Assembly: GCF_013389665.1 (NCBI RefSeq)
Contig: NZ_CP058316.1
Location: 2,604,001-2,668,000, forward strand
Origin: Microbacterium oleivorans
GTDB taxonomy: Bacteria; Actinomycetota; Actinomycetes; Actinomycetales; Microbacteriaceae
Direction of reading: 5' to 3'
DNA: 64,000 nucleotides
Shown here: positions 1-8,391 of the stretch, in pieces
Layout: each line of letters starts with the position of its first letter
Numbering within the stretch: position 1 is the first letter of the stretch
The notes under the pieces: model-generated
Told to the model about the DNA's origin: nothing
Database searches by the model: none
Seen by the model: the letters and a program-made list of their open reading frames with translations, nothing else
Position numbers and translations under genes: made by a program

Positions 1-1065
1 GATGCGGGCGATCTCGTCGAACATCGCAGGCAGCGCGCTGCGGGGAACCGAGACGTCCTCGATGAGCGTCGTGCCCAGGCTCTCCATCGCCGGGTGCATC
101 GAGCGGCGCACGGTCCACAGCTGCTGCGCCTCGGCGTCGTCGACGGCCAGGCGAGCGGTCCCGCCCGCCTCGGCCAGCACGTCGAGGATCGCCTCGGCCT
201 CGGCGGTGGCTGCCGCGCCGTCGGTCTGGACCGTCAGCTGCGCGGCACCCGGCGTCGGGTCGGGCAGCCCGAGCAGGCGGTGGGATGCCGCGAGCGATGT
301 CGCGTCCATCAGCTCCATGATCGCCGGCTGGATGCCCGCGGCGGTCACCGCCGAGGCGGCCGTCGCCGCCGCACGCACGTCCCCGAACGTGGCGGCGATC
401 GTCCGCGCCTCGCCCGGCACCAGCCGCCGGAGCTTGAGCGTCGCCGCGACGACGACGCCGAGGATCCCCTCCGAGCCGATCACGAGAGAGGTGAGGTCGA
501 GGCCGGTCACGCCCTTCACCGTGCGGTGTCCGAGCCGCATCAGCCGACCGTCGGCCAGAACGAGGTCGAGGCCGAGGACGGCGTCGCGGACGACCCCGTA
601 CTTGGCGCACAGCAGGCCGCCGGCGCCGGTGGCGATGTTGCCGCCGACGGTCGAGATGTCGCGGCTGGCGGGATCGGGAGCCCACCACAGGCCGTGCGGT
701 GCGAGGGCGGCGTTCAGGTCGGCGTTGAGGATGCCGGGCTCGACGACGGCGATGAGATCGTCGGGACGCACCTCGACGATGCGATCCATCGCGCGCAGCG
801 ACAGCCCGATCTCACCGGCACCCGTGTTGGCGCCGCCGGCGAGCCCGGTGCCGGCGCCGCGCGGCACGACGGGCGTGCCCGTCTCGGAGGCGATGCGCAT
901 CGTCGCCTGCACGTCCTCGACCGACCGTGCCGTGACGACCGCGAGCGGCCGGCCGGATGCCGCGTGGCCCGACTTGTCGGCGCGCGCTGCGGCGAGCACG
1001 GTCTCCGACTCGTCGACGCGATCACCGAGCTCGGCCCGCAGGCGCGCGACGACGTCGGCCGTCAT
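1..1065 (-). CDS. FAD-binding oxidoreductase, GlcD/lactate-dehydrogenase type (3' end outside window)
   Basis: This gene reads leftward off the window edge, so only the first 355 codons are present. ATG at 1065 overlaps the stop of the upstream gene (ATGA). Near residues 65-80 it has the FAD-cradle PRGAGTGLAGGAN and near 140-155 STVGGNIATGAGG, which are diagnostic of the FAD_binding_4 fold of D-lactate/glycolate dehydrogenases. A later RRSMHPA segment matches the start of the FAD-oxidase C-terminal domain. It should oxidise a 2-hydroxy acid to a 2-oxo acid in the cytosol or at the membrane. The substrate cannot be told from sequence, and the C-terminal part is missing from view. Confidence 0.88.
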   Translation of the reverse strand, partial: MTADVVARLRAELGDRVDESETVLAAARADKSGHAASGRPLAVVTARSVEDVQATMRIASETGTPVVPRGAGTGLAGGANTGAGEIGLSLRAMDRIVEVRPDDLIAVVEPGILNADLNAALAPHGLWWAPDPASRDISTVGGNIATGAGGLLCAKYGVVRDAVLGLDLVLADGRLMRLGHRTVKGVTGLDLTSLVIGSEGILGVVVAATLKLRRLVPGEARTIAATFGDVRAAATAASAVTAAGIQPAIMELMDATSLAASHRLLGLPDPTPGAAQLTVQTDGAAATAEAEAILDVLAEAGGTARLAVDDAEAQQLWTVRRSMHPAMESLGTTLIEDVSVPRSALPAMFDEIARI

Positions 1066-1460
1066 GCCAGGCGCCGCCGCCCCGAGAGCACGCCGAACGT
1101 CACGGCGACCGCGCCGAAGACGAGTCCGATCCAGGCGTGGCCCATGCTCCACCAGGCGATCGTCGCCGAGGCGTAGACGAGAAGCTCGACGAGCGCGCGG
1201 ACGAAGGGATGCACGATCAGCACCGCTCGCGGCGACACGAACAGCGCCCACAGCAGGATCGCGACGATGGGAGCGCCGATGCCCGCGACGACGTTGAGCG
1301 GGAAGTCCCAGGCGGCGAAGCCCCAGATCGCGAAGGTCGCGAAAGCGAAGAGCTGACAGGCGAAGGCGAGCAGGTCGATCGCCGACAGAGCCGGCCGCGT
1401 TCCGGGCGCCTGCTGCGGCGCTTCGGGCTGGGCTGGGCGCACGTGCGGCAGATCGGACAT
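1062..1460 (-). CDS. small membrane protein, YrdB/DUF2568-like
   Basis: This is a 132-residue protein with about four hydrophobic segments (two inside residues 25-75, two inside 80-125) and a basic C-terminal tail. Length, the FxxWGF-type first helices and the second helix hairpin resemble the DUF2568 (YrdB) family, whose function is unknown. The start at 1460 is preferred over the longer frame because a TAGAAT -10 box lies seven bases upstream (1468-1473), as for many leaderless genes here. Its stop overlaps the start of the FAD oxidase, so the two are probably cotranscribed. Confidence 0.72.
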   Translation of the reverse strand: MSDLPHVRPAQPEAPQQAPGTRPALSAIDLLAFACQLFAFATFAIWGFAAWDFPLNVVAGIGAPIVAILLWALFVSPRAVLIVHPFVRALVELLVYASATIAWWSMGHAWIGLVFGAVAVTFGVLSGRRRLA

Positions 1461-1467
1461 GCCTCCG

Positions 1468-1473
1468 ATTCTA
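1468..1473 (-). promoter_or_regulatory. -10 box of a leaderless promoter for the DUF2568-like gene
   Basis: TAGAAT on the minus strand is separated from ATG 1460 by seven bases, which would put the transcription start on the start codon. No convincing -35 is visible. Confidence 0.45.
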
Positions 1474-1543
1474 AGCGTCCACCCGTGGCGCAGCGCCCGG
1501 GAGAGGGCCCGCTGCGCGTTCCGCCGCGGCCCGTCGACCGGTG

Positions 1544-2698
1544 TCAGACCCGCCCGGTCCACACCCGATGCACGCGCAGCTCGCGGTCGAGCAGGACCGC
1601 GTCGGCGGGAGAGCCCACCGCGAGCGTGCCGAGGTCGTGACGACCGATCGCGCGCGCGGGCGTGGTCGTGAGCGCGACGACCGCGTCGGTCAGAGCGATG
1701 CCCGACGCGACCGCGGTGCGCAGCGCGGCATCCTGGGTCAGGGTCGATCCGGCGATCGTCCCGTCCGCCAGACGCGCGACGCCGTCGTCGACGCGGACCT
1801 CGAGCGCGCCGAGCAGGTAGGCGCCGTCGGCGGAGCCCGCCGCGGCCATCGCGTCGGTCACGAGGGCGATGCGCCCCGGTGCCGCGGCGAAGGCGATGCG
1901 CACGATCTCGGGATCCAGGTGCACGCCGTCGGCGATCACCTCGAGGGTCACCCGCTCATCGCCGGTGGCCGCGCCGATGGGGCCGGGCGCGCGGTGGTGG
2001 AGCCCCCGCATCGCGTTGAACGCGTGGGTGAGGATCGTGGCGCCGGCATCGAACGCCCGGCGCGCGATGTCGGCATCGGCATCGGTGTGCCCCACGGCGG
2101 CGGCCGCGCCCGCTCCGGCGACGCGCTCGATCGCGGCGAGGGCGCCGGGCAGCTCAGGAGCGATGGTGATCTGGCGCACGGTGCCGCGACCGGCCTCGAG
2201 CAGTCGCTCCACGGCGGCGGGCGTCGGCTCGATCAGCAGGCCGGGGTCGTGGGCGCCGTGGTGCCCGGGGTCGAGGAAGGGGCCCTCGAGGTGCGAGCCG
2301 AGGACGGCGGCGTCCGTCTCGACGAGGTCGGCGATCCGCGCGACCCGGTCGGCGAGGTCGTCGATGCCGGCCGTGACCAGCGAGATGATCGACCGCGTCG
2401 TGCCATGGGCGCGGTGCAGCTCGCGGGCCGCGCGGATCGCCTCGATGCCGTCGTCATGGGCGGCCCCGCCCCCGCCGTGACCGTGGATGTCGATGAACCC
2501 AGGAGTGAGGACGGCGCCGGGGCCGGCGACATCCTCGGCGTCGACGATCTCGTCGGCGCGGGTAGCGGCATCGCGCCACGTCTCACCGACGCCGCGCTCG
2601 GCCACCCGACCGCGCTCGACGAGAAGCCAGGCGCGGGCCGCCTCGACACCTTCGTCGACGAGGCGTGCGGAGTGGATGAGGCGGGTCAGATCGTCCAT
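1544..2698 (-). CDS. nagA: N-acetylglucosamine-6-phosphate deacetylase
   Basis: Deacetylates GlcNAc-6-phosphate to glucosamine-6-phosphate, committing amino sugars from chitin or peptidoglycan to glycolysis. The 384-residue protein has the amidohydrolase metal motif HGHG (H72, H74) after a GFIDI strand, HLEGPF with the metal glutamate, GHTDA, THAFNAM and LVTDAMAAAG with the catalytic aspartate. Length fits the family. ATG 2698 is chosen because the longer frame only adds 15 atypical residues. The start lies 13 bp inside the end of the hexosaminidase gene, so the two form a translationally coupled pair in which the hexosaminidase supplies GlcNAc. Confidence 0.93.
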   Translation of the reverse strand: MDDLTRLIHSARLVDEGVEAARAWLLVERGRVAERGVGETWRDAATRADEIVDAEDVAGPGAVLTPGFIDIHGHGGGGAAHDDGIEAIRAARELHRAHGTTRSIISLVTAGIDDLADRVARIADLVETDAAVLGSHLEGPFLDPGHHGAHDPGLLIEPTPAAVERLLEAGRGTVRQITIAPELPGALAAIERVAGAGAAAAVGHTDADADIARRAFDAGATILTHAFNAMRGLHHRAPGPIGAATGDERVTLEVIADGVHLDPEIVRIAFAAAPGRIALVTDAMAAAGSADGAYLLGALEVRVDDGVARLADGTIAGSTLTQDAALRTAVASGIALTDAVVALTTTPARAIGRHDLGTLAVGSPADAVLLDRELRVHRVWTGRV

Positions 2699-4257
2699 GG
2701 GACCTCTCGGGAAGCGGGGAAGCGGATGCCCAGGGTCGTCCACAGCGGCCCGAGGCCGCCCACCCGGGCCCGGAACGACGCCCAGCTGCGCTCGTCCGTG
2801 GTTCCCGTCGGCGCGGACCAGGCCGCCTCCGCCGCAGCGGCGATGCGCGGGAAGGCGAGCGCGTCGATGTCGTCGAGGTCGCGCACCGTCTCACTCCACA
2901 GCGGCGCCTCGACCCCGAGGATGTCGGCCTCGGACAGGCCCGGGACCACGTCGAGCGGCTCCCAGGAGTACGCGCGCTCGAGGCTCGTCGGGCCCCCCGC
3001 CCAGGTGAGTCCGAGCGGTGCCGACGCGTCGGGCTTCATGTCGAGGTAGACCGCGTCGGCGGGGGAGAGGATCAGGCGGCCGCCGCGGTCGACGAAGGCG
3101 CGCGCCTTCTCGGCGGCGCCCTCGGCGGGGGAGACGAAGCTCCAGTACTGCCCGATCGTGCCGGGTGCGAGGTCGCTCGCGGCGCCCGCCTCGTGCCACG
3201 CGATCGGGGTCTTGCCGAGTCGTGCGATGGCGGCGGAGGTGCGGGCGACGAACGCCGCGTAGGCATCGGCCGGTGTGCCGAACGCCTCGTCGCCGCCGAA
3301 GTGCAGATAGGGGCCGGGGGTGAGCCCGGCGAGCTCGGTGATGACGTCGTCGACGAACGCGTCGGTGGCCGGGTCTCCGATCCGCAGGGACGAGAATCCG
3401 ACCCCGATGCCGGTGTAGGGCTCCCCGGCGACAGGGGGCTCGCCCCCCGCCGGGTCCCAACCCTCGAGGGCCGGCTCGGCGACCACCTCGGGGTAGGCGA
3501 GGCTGACGGCGTGGGTGTGTCCGGGCATGTCGAACTCGGGCACCACGGTCATGTGATGATCGGCGGCGTGCGCGATGATCGCGCGGTAGTCGTCGTGGGT
3601 GAAGAACCCGCCCGGGTCGCCGGCGACCGCATTCGCGGCGCTCTGCGCGGTGAGCTCGGGGCGCCGCGCGGACTGCAGGCGCCAGCCCTGGTCGTCGCTC
3701 AGATGCAGATGCAGCACGTTGAACTTCAGGCTCGCGGCCCGCTCGAGGAAGGCGGTCACGGTCGCCACGTCGTGGAAGTGTCGAGCGACGTCGAGCATGA
3801 CGCCGCGATAGGCGAAGCGGGGCGCGTCGTCGATGCTCACCGCGGACACCGCCCACCCGTCGCCGGCGCGGACGATCAGCTGGCCGATGGTCTGCACGCC
3901 GTAGAAGAGCCCTGCCGCGTCGGCGGCGCGCACGACGACACCGTCGCCGTCGACGCGCAGCCGGTAGGACTCGGGCCGCCCCTTGCCGTCGACGGACAGC
4001 TCGATCCCCGGGCCGGCGGCGTCGGCGATGGGCGCGGGTGCGGTTGCCGCGCCGGCGGGGCCGGTGCTCGGCGCGCTGGGCGCGCTCGGAGTGCTCGCAT
4101 CCACGAGGTGCACACCGGTGCGGGTGACGACGAGACGGCGGAGCGCACCCGCCGAACGGGCGTCGCCGGTGATGCGCACCGCGGGCGAGAGTGCGAAGGG
4201 CGCTGCGTCCCCGCGGACGGTGGAGGCGGGCAGCGGCACCAGCGGCAGCGACATCAT
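2686..4257 (-). CDS. beta-N-acetylhexosaminidase, glycoside hydrolase family 20
   Basis: Hydrolyses terminal beta-linked N-acetylhexosamine by substrate-assisted catalysis. The 523-residue protein shows the GH20 signatures LHLHLSDDQGWR (183-193), PEFDMPGH (240-247) and HFGGDEAF with the catalytic Asp-Glu pair D323/E324. An N-terminal GH20b-like domain occupies about residues 1-140. No signal peptide is evident, so it probably acts on imported oligosaccharides in the cytosol. Two ATG codons lie side by side (4257, 4254) and either could start it. An imperfect operator-like palindrome lies just upstream, and nagA follows with a 13-bp overlap. Confidence 0.93.
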   Translation of the reverse strand: MMSLPLVPLPASTVRGDAAPFALSPAVRITGDARSAGALRRLVVTRTGVHLVDASTPSAPSAPSTGPAGAATAPAPIADAAGPGIELSVDGKGRPESYRLRVDGDGVVVRAADAAGLFYGVQTIGQLIVRAGDGWAVSAVSIDDAPRFAYRGVMLDVARHFHDVATVTAFLERAASLKFNVLHLHLSDDQGWRLQSARRPELTAQSAANAVAGDPGGFFTHDDYRAIIAHAADHHMTVVPEFDMPGHTHAVSLAYPEVVAEPALEGWDPAGGEPPVAGEPYTGIGVGFSSLRIGDPATDAFVDDVITELAGLTPGPYLHFGGDEAFGTPADAYAAFVARTSAAIARLGKTPIAWHEAGAASDLAPGTIGQYWSFVSPAEGAAEKARAFVDRGGRLILSPADAVYLDMKPDASAPLGLTWAGGPTSLERAYSWEPLDVVPGLSEADILGVEAPLWSETVRDLDDIDALAFPRIAAAAEAAWSAPTGTTDERSWASFRARVGGLGPLWTTLGIRFPASREVPWTI

Positions 4258-4270
4258 GACGCACCCATCT

Positions 4271-4285
4271 GTAAGGAGACCTAAC
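4271..4285. promoter_or_regulatory. candidate operator (ROK/NagC-like) upstream of the hexosaminidase
   Basis: GTAAGG-AGA-CCTAAC is an inverted repeat with one mismatch and a 3-bp spacer, 14 bp from the hexosaminidase start. Operators of this GTTAGG...CCTAAC look are typical of sugar-responsive ROK regulators in actinobacteria, so control by amino sugars is inferred. No regulator gene is adjacent. Confidence 0.35.
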
Positions 4286-4330
4286 AAACTTGTCGGGCCA
4301 GCGTACCAGCGCAGCATCCGTTATGCTCGA

Positions 4331-4404
4331 CGCGTCGCGACTGGCGTTGAGGTGGGTCACCACCGGGGAGCGACCGACACGGCATTCGACCGCGCGCCTG
4401 GGCC
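4331..4404 (+). ncRNA. ZTP (pfl motif) riboswitch upstream of glyA
   Basis: The region matches the pfl/ZTP aptamer in order and spacing. There is a CGCGACTGGCG block (4336-4346), a hairpin GGTGG-gtca... closing with CCACC (4351-4365), GGGGAGCGACC (4365-4375) whose CGAC pairs back with GTCG at 4334-4337, and the 3' element GCGCCTGGGC (4394-4403) that forms the pseudoknot. ZTP/ZMP accumulates when 10-formyl-tetrahydrofolate is short, and this class typically sits before glyA, folD and purine genes. Here glyA begins 59 bp downstream and folD follows. A TATGCT hexamer at 4322-4327 could be the -10 box. No terminator is evident, so control may act on translation. Confidence 0.88.
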
Positions 4405-4462
4405 GATGTGGAACCTCTCTGCTCGTTAGATCCGTCCCGAAAGCCGTCGTCTGGAGATCGTC

Positions 4463-5737
4463 ATGACCGATTCGTACTTCAACGCCCCACTCTCCGAGGT
4501 CGATCCCGAGATCGCCCAGGTGCTCGAGCGCGAGCTCGACCGCCAGCGCGGCTACCTCGAGATGATCGCCTCCGAGAACTTCGTCCCCGTCTCGGTGCTG
4601 CAGTCGCAGGGCTCGGTGCTCACCAACAAGTACGCCGAGGGGTACCCCGGACGTCGCTATTACGGTGGCTGCGAAGAGGTCGATGTCGCCGAGGAGCTCG
4701 CGATCGAACGGGCCAAGTCGCTCTTCGGTGCCGGGTTCGCCAACGTCCAGCCCCACTCCGGCGCCACGGCCAACGCGGCCGTGCTGCACGCGATCGCGCG
4801 CCCCGGCGACACGCTGCTGGGTCTCTCGCTCGATCACGGCGGGCACCTGACCCACGGCATGAAGATCAATTTCTCGGGCCGTCTGTACGACATCGTCGCC
4901 TACGGGGTCGACCCCGAGACCTCGCTGATCGACATGGACGAGGTGCGCCGTCTCGCCCTCGAGCACAAGCCGAAGGTCATCATCGCCGGCTGGTCGGCCT
5001 ACCCCCGCCAGCTCGACTTCGCCGCGTTCCGCGCGATCGCCGACGAGGTCGGCGCCTACCTCTGGGTCGACATGGCGCACTTCGCCGGTCTCGTGGCCGC
5101 CGGTGTGCACCCGTCGCCCGTGCCCCACGCCCACGTCGTGTCGTCGACGGTGCACAAGACCATCGGCGGCCCGCGGTCGGGCATCATCCTCACCAACGAC
5201 GCCGACCTCGCCAAGAAGATCAACACCGCCGTCTTCCCCGGACAGCAGGGCGGTCCGCTCATGCACGTCATCGCGGCTAAGGCCACGGCGTTCAAGCTCG
5301 CCGCGACCCCCGAGTTCGCGGAGCGACAGGAGCGCACCGTCCGCGGCGCCGCGATCATCGCCGAGCGTCTGATGCAGGCCGACGTCAGCGCCGCCGGTGT
5401 CGCGGTGCGCTCGGGCGGAACCGACGTGCACCTCGTGCTCGTCGACCTGCGCGACGCCGAGCTCGACGGCAAGCAGGCCGAAGACCTCCTGCACGAGATC
5501 CGCATCACCGTCAACCGCAACGCGGTGCCCAACGACCCGCGCCCGCCGATGGTCACCTCCGGCCTGCGCATCGGCACCCCGGCCCTGGCGACCCGCGGAT
5601 TCGGCGACGCCGAGTTCACCGAGGTAGCCGATGTCATCGCGCTGGCACTGCAGCCCGGCGCCGACCTCGAGGCCCTGCGCACCCGCGTCGCGACCCTCGC
5701 CGAGGCCTTCCCCCTGTACCCCGGCCTGCAGCAGTAA
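4463..5737 (+). CDS. glyA: serine hydroxymethyltransferase
   Basis: PLP enzyme interconverting serine and glycine with transfer of the hydroxymethyl carbon to tetrahydrofolate, the main source of one-carbon units. The 424-residue protein has the conserved N-terminal [10 protein letters not shown], the [14 protein letters not shown] loop (57-70), the [14 protein letters not shown] strand with the PLP aspartate, and the Schiff-base lysine K232 in [12 protein letters not shown]. Full length for the family. GGAG lies 7 bases before ATG 4463. It is preceded by a ZTP riboswitch and followed by folD, which oxidises the methylene-THF it makes. Confidence 0.97.
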   Translation: MTDSYFNAPLSEVDPEIAQVLERELDRQRGYLEMIASENFVPVSVLQSQGSVLTNKYAEGYPGRRYYGGCEEVDVAEELAIERAKSLFGAGFANVQPHSGATANAAVLHAIARPGDTLLGLSLDHGGHLTHGMKINFSGRLYDIVAYGVDPETSLIDMDEVRRLALEHKPKVIIAGWSAYPRQLDFAAFRAIADEVGAYLWVDMAHFAGLVAAGVHPSPVPHAHVVSSTVHKTIGGPRSGIILTNDADLAKKINTAVFPGQQGGPLMHVIAAKATAFKLAATPEFAERQERTVRGAAIIAERLMQADVSAAGVAVRSGGTDVHLVLVDLRDAELDGKQAEDLLHEIRITVNRNAVPNDPRPPMVTSGLRIGTPALATRGFGDAEFTEVADVIALALQPGADLEALRTRVATLAEAFPLYPGLQQ

Positions 5738-5760
5738 CCCCGCCCCTGCCCTTTCGCCGG

Positions 5761-5834
5761 CGCCGAGAACGCACCGGCCGGGCGAGAACGCACCCCGCAC
5801 GGTGCGTTCTCGCCCGGAACCGGCGTTCTCGGCG
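5761..5834. repeat. nested palindrome between glyA and folD
   Basis: Two perfect inverted repeats are nested. The outer arms are CGCCGAGAACGC (5761-5772) and its complement at 5823-5834. The inner arms are a 17-bp stem at 5778-5794 and 5801-5817 around a 6-nt loop. All four arms carry the word GAGAACGC. The element has no T-tract and lies between two same-strand genes, so it may be an intergenic repeat unit, a transcript-processing hairpin or a weak terminator. Confidence 0.8.
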
Positions 5835-5862
5835 GCCGCGATCCTCGCGAACGGAGAACGAC

Positions 5863-6744
5863 ATGACCGCGCAGAAGCTCGACGGGCGGGCCACCGCCGC
5901 TGCGATCAAGACCGAACTGGCCGAGCGCGTGGCGACGCTGCGCGCGCGAGGAGTCACCCCCGGTATCGCCACCGTGCTGGTCGGCGCCGACCCGGCATCC
6001 CAGCTCTACGTCGGCATGAAGCACCGAGAGTCCGAGGCGATCGGCATGAACTCGATCCAGGTCGAGCTGCCCGCCGATGCCACCCAGCAGCAGGTCGAGG
6101 AGGCCATCGACCGCCTCAACGCCGACCCGACGTGCCACGGGTACATCGTGCAGCTGCCCCTGCCGAAGCACCTCGACACCGACCGCATCCTCGAGCGCAT
6201 CGACCCCGCGAAGGATGCCGACGGCCTGCACCCCGTCAACCTCGGGCGTCTCGTGCTCAACGTCAACGACCCCATCACCACCCCGCTGCCGTGCACGCCG
6301 CGGGCCGTGATCGAGCTGCTGCAGCGCAGCGGCTACGACCTCGCGGGCAAGAACGTCGTCGTCGTGGGGCGGGGGGTCACGATCGGCCGTTCGATCGGAC
6401 TGCTGCTGACCCGCCGCGAGATCAACGCCACCGTGACGCTCACCCACACCGGCACCACCGACCTCGGTGCCCACCTGCGCGAGGCAGACGTCATCGTGGG
6501 CGCGGCGGGAGTGAAGCACCTCGTCACGGCGGCCGACGTCAAGCCCGGCGCGGCCGTGCTCGACGTGGGCGTCACCCGCGAGCACGACCCCGAGACCGGC
6601 AAGTCGAAGGTCTACGGCGACATCGCCCCCGACGTCGCCGACGTGGCGGGCTTCGTCTCGCCGAACCCGGGCGGCGTGGGCCCGATGACCGTCGCCCTCC
6701 TGATGACGAACGTCGTCGAAGCCGCCGAGCGCGCGACGGCCTGA
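5863..6744 (+). CDS. folD: bifunctional methylenetetrahydrofolate dehydrogenase/cyclohydrolase
   Basis: Converts 5,10-methylene-THF to 10-formyl-THF in two steps using NADP. The 293-residue protein contains the cyclohydrolase residues Y49 and K53 in [13 protein letters not shown], the QLPLPKHLD segment, the dinucleotide-binding [14 protein letters not shown] motif and the C-terminal [12 protein letters not shown] signature. The family usually has GRSxIVGxP at the nucleotide loop; here it reads [11 protein letters not shown], a common actinobacterial variant. GGAGA sits just before ATG 5863. It is probably cotranscribed with glyA through the palindromic spacer and so shares ZTP control. Confidence 0.96.
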   Translation: MTAQKLDGRATAAAIKTELAERVATLRARGVTPGIATVLVGADPASQLYVGMKHRESEAIGMNSIQVELPADATQQQVEEAIDRLNADPTCHGYIVQLPLPKHLDTDRILERIDPAKDADGLHPVNLGRLVLNVNDPITTPLPCTPRAVIELLQRSGYDLAGKNVVVVGRGVTIGRSIGLLLTRREINATVTLTHTGTTDLGAHLREADVIVGAAGVKHLVTAADVKPGAAVLDVGVTREHDPETGKSKVYGDIAPDVADVAGFVSPNPGGVGPMTVALLMTNVVEAAERATA

Positions 6745-6770
6745 GCGCCGCCCCCGCACCCGGACGCGGG

Positions 6771-7529
6771 TCAGAGGAGGAAGCGCGAGAGGAAGGCGCG
6801 GGTGCGCGGCTCGCGCGGCGCGCCGAAGACCCGCGCCGAGGGGCCCTCCTCGACGATGACGCCCTGATCGAGGAAGACGACGCGGTCGGCGACATCCCGA
6901 GCGAACGCCATCTCGTGCGTCGCCATCAGGATGGTCGATCCGGCGACGGCGAGATCGCGGACGAGTTCGAGCACCTCTCCGACGAGCTCGGGATCGAGCG
7001 CCGAGGTGATCTCGTCGAGCAGGAGCACCTCGGGGTCGGTCGCGATCGCCCGGATGATGGCCGCACGCTGCTGCTGCCCGCCCGACAGCCGGTCGGGATG
7101 CTCGCCGGCCTTGTCCGCCAGCCCGATGCGCCCGAGCAGCTCGCGGGCACGCGACTCCGCCTCGCGGCGCGGAACGCGGTGGACCACCCGCGAGGCGAGG
7201 GTGACGTTGTCGAGCACCGAGAGGTGCGGGAAGAGGTTGTAGCTCTGGAACACCGCGCCCAGCCGCGCGCGCACCGCGTTCGCGTCGACCCGCGGGTCGG
7301 AGATGTCGTCGCCCGCGAGCAGGATCTGCCCGTCGTCGATGGGCTCGAGCAGGCCGAGGCAGCGCAGCAGCGTCGACTTGCCCGACCCGCTGGCGCCGAT
7401 GAGGGCGACGACCTCGTGCTGCGCGAGCGTCACGTCGACGCCGCGCAGCACCTCCTTCTCGCCGAAGGACTTCCGGATGCCGTCGGCCCGCAGCACGTCG
7501 ACGGCGGCATCGCCCGCGGGGACGCTCAC
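6771..7529 (-). CDS. polar amino-acid ABC transporter, ATP-binding protein
   Basis: A 252-residue ATPase that powers import of a polar amino acid. Walker A is GASGSGKST (45-53), followed by the Q-loop FQSYNLFPHL typical of the GlnQ/HisP family, signature LSGGQQQRAAIIRA and Walker B VLLLDEITSALD, with the switch His in MATHEM. The start is GTG 7529, whose GTGA overlaps the permease stop; longer frames run through the permease gene and are not real. It forms one operon with the permease and binding protein upstream. The amino acid carried cannot be named. Confidence 0.93.
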   Translation of the reverse strand: MSVPAGDAAVDVLRADGIRKSFGEKEVLRGVDVTLAQHEVVALIGASGSGKSTLLRCLGLLEPIDDGQILLAGDDISDPRVDANAVRARLGAVFQSYNLFPHLSVLDNVTLASRVVHRVPRREAESRARELLGRIGLADKAGEHPDRLSGGQQQRAAIIRAIATDPEVLLLDEITSALDPELVGEVLELVRDLAVAGSTILMATHEMAFARDVADRVVFLDQGVIVEEGPSARVFGAPREPRTRAFLSRFLL

Positions 7530-8371
7530 AGGATCGATCCCGTCTGCTCGCGCCGGCGGAGCCGCGCGGTGTACCAGTCGGTGAGGCGGATCGTCGGGAT
7601 CGCGAGGAGCACGAACAGGATGCCCGCCACGACGTAGGGGGTGAAGTTGTAGGTCGTGGCCACGACGCCCTTCGCCTCCGCGATCGCGTCGAAGGCGGCG
7701 AGGATCGAGATCAGCCCCACGTCCTTCTGCATCGAGATGAAGTCGTTCATGAGCGGCGGCGTCATCTTGCGCAGCGCCTGGGGGAGCACGACCCGGCGGA
7801 GGGTCTGCGGGTAGCTCAGCCCGAGGGCGCGGGCGGCGAGACGCTGCGAGGGATGCACCGACTCGATCCCGGCGCGCACGACCTCGGCCACGTACGCCGA
7901 GTAGGTGAGCGTGATGGCGAGCACACCGAGCACCACCGGGTCGATGCGGGTGTTCAGGATCGTCGGCAGACCGAATCCGACCAGGTACAGCACGATGATG
8001 AACGGCAGACCGCGGAACAGATCGGTGTACCCGGCGGCGATGAGGCGGAGGGGGAAGAACACCGGTCCGCGCAGGGTGCGCAGCAGCGCCAGCGCGAGGG
8101 CGGCGATGCCGACCGTGACCACCGAGAACGCCAGTACCCGCAGGTTGATCAGAAAGCCCTTCCACACCTCGGGGAGGGCCTGCAGGGCGATCGCAGGATC
8201 GAAGAAGCTCCGCTGGACGGTCGCCCAGCCCTCGGTGTTGATGACCGTGAGCCAGACGACGGCAGCGAAGGCGAGGGTGGAGGCGACCGCGATCAGCACC
8301 GACCGGCGTTCGCGGCCGCGCCGATACGCTCGGCGCTCGAGTTCGAGCGCGCTCGGGGTGGAGGTGGTCAC
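7526..8371 (-). CDS. polar amino-acid ABC transporter, permease protein
   Basis: A 281-residue HisM/GlnP-type membrane subunit with about six helices. The C-terminal half carries the EAA loop that docks on the ATPase (ESVHPSQRLAARALGLSYPQTLRRVVLPQA), whose arrangement is characteristic of this family, and the preceding YTDLFRGLPFIIVLY segment. Only one permease gene is present, so it probably acts as a homodimer. GTG start at 8371. It overlaps the ATPase gene by 4 bp and begins 20 bp after the binding-protein gene. Confidence 0.92.
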   Translation of the reverse strand: MTTSTPSALELERRAYRRGRERRSVLIAVASTLAFAAVVWLTVINTEGWATVQRSFFDPAIALQALPEVWKGFLINLRVLAFSVVTVGIAALALALLRTLRGPVFFPLRLIAAGYTDLFRGLPFIIVLYLVGFGLPTILNTRIDPVVLGVLAITLTYSAYVAEVVRAGIESVHPSQRLAARALGLSYPQTLRRVVLPQALRKMTPPLMNDFISMQKDVGLISILAAFDAIAEAKGVVATTYNFTPYVVAGILFVLLAIPTIRLTDWYTARLRRREQTGSIL

Positions 8372-8391
8372 GGATAGACGCTAGCGCGCCC

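Noticed and set aside
2..1297. Long plus-strand ORF across the start of the window
   Set aside because: It is antisense to a clear FAD oxidase and a membrane protein; its translation is low-complexity Ala/Arg/Ser, as expected in the shadow frame of high-GC genes.
2891..5800. 969-codon minus-strand ORF over the hexosaminidase and glyA
   Set aside because: It is a shadow frame of GH20 and antisense to glyA, with repetitive Arg/Gly/Asp composition and no recognisable domain.
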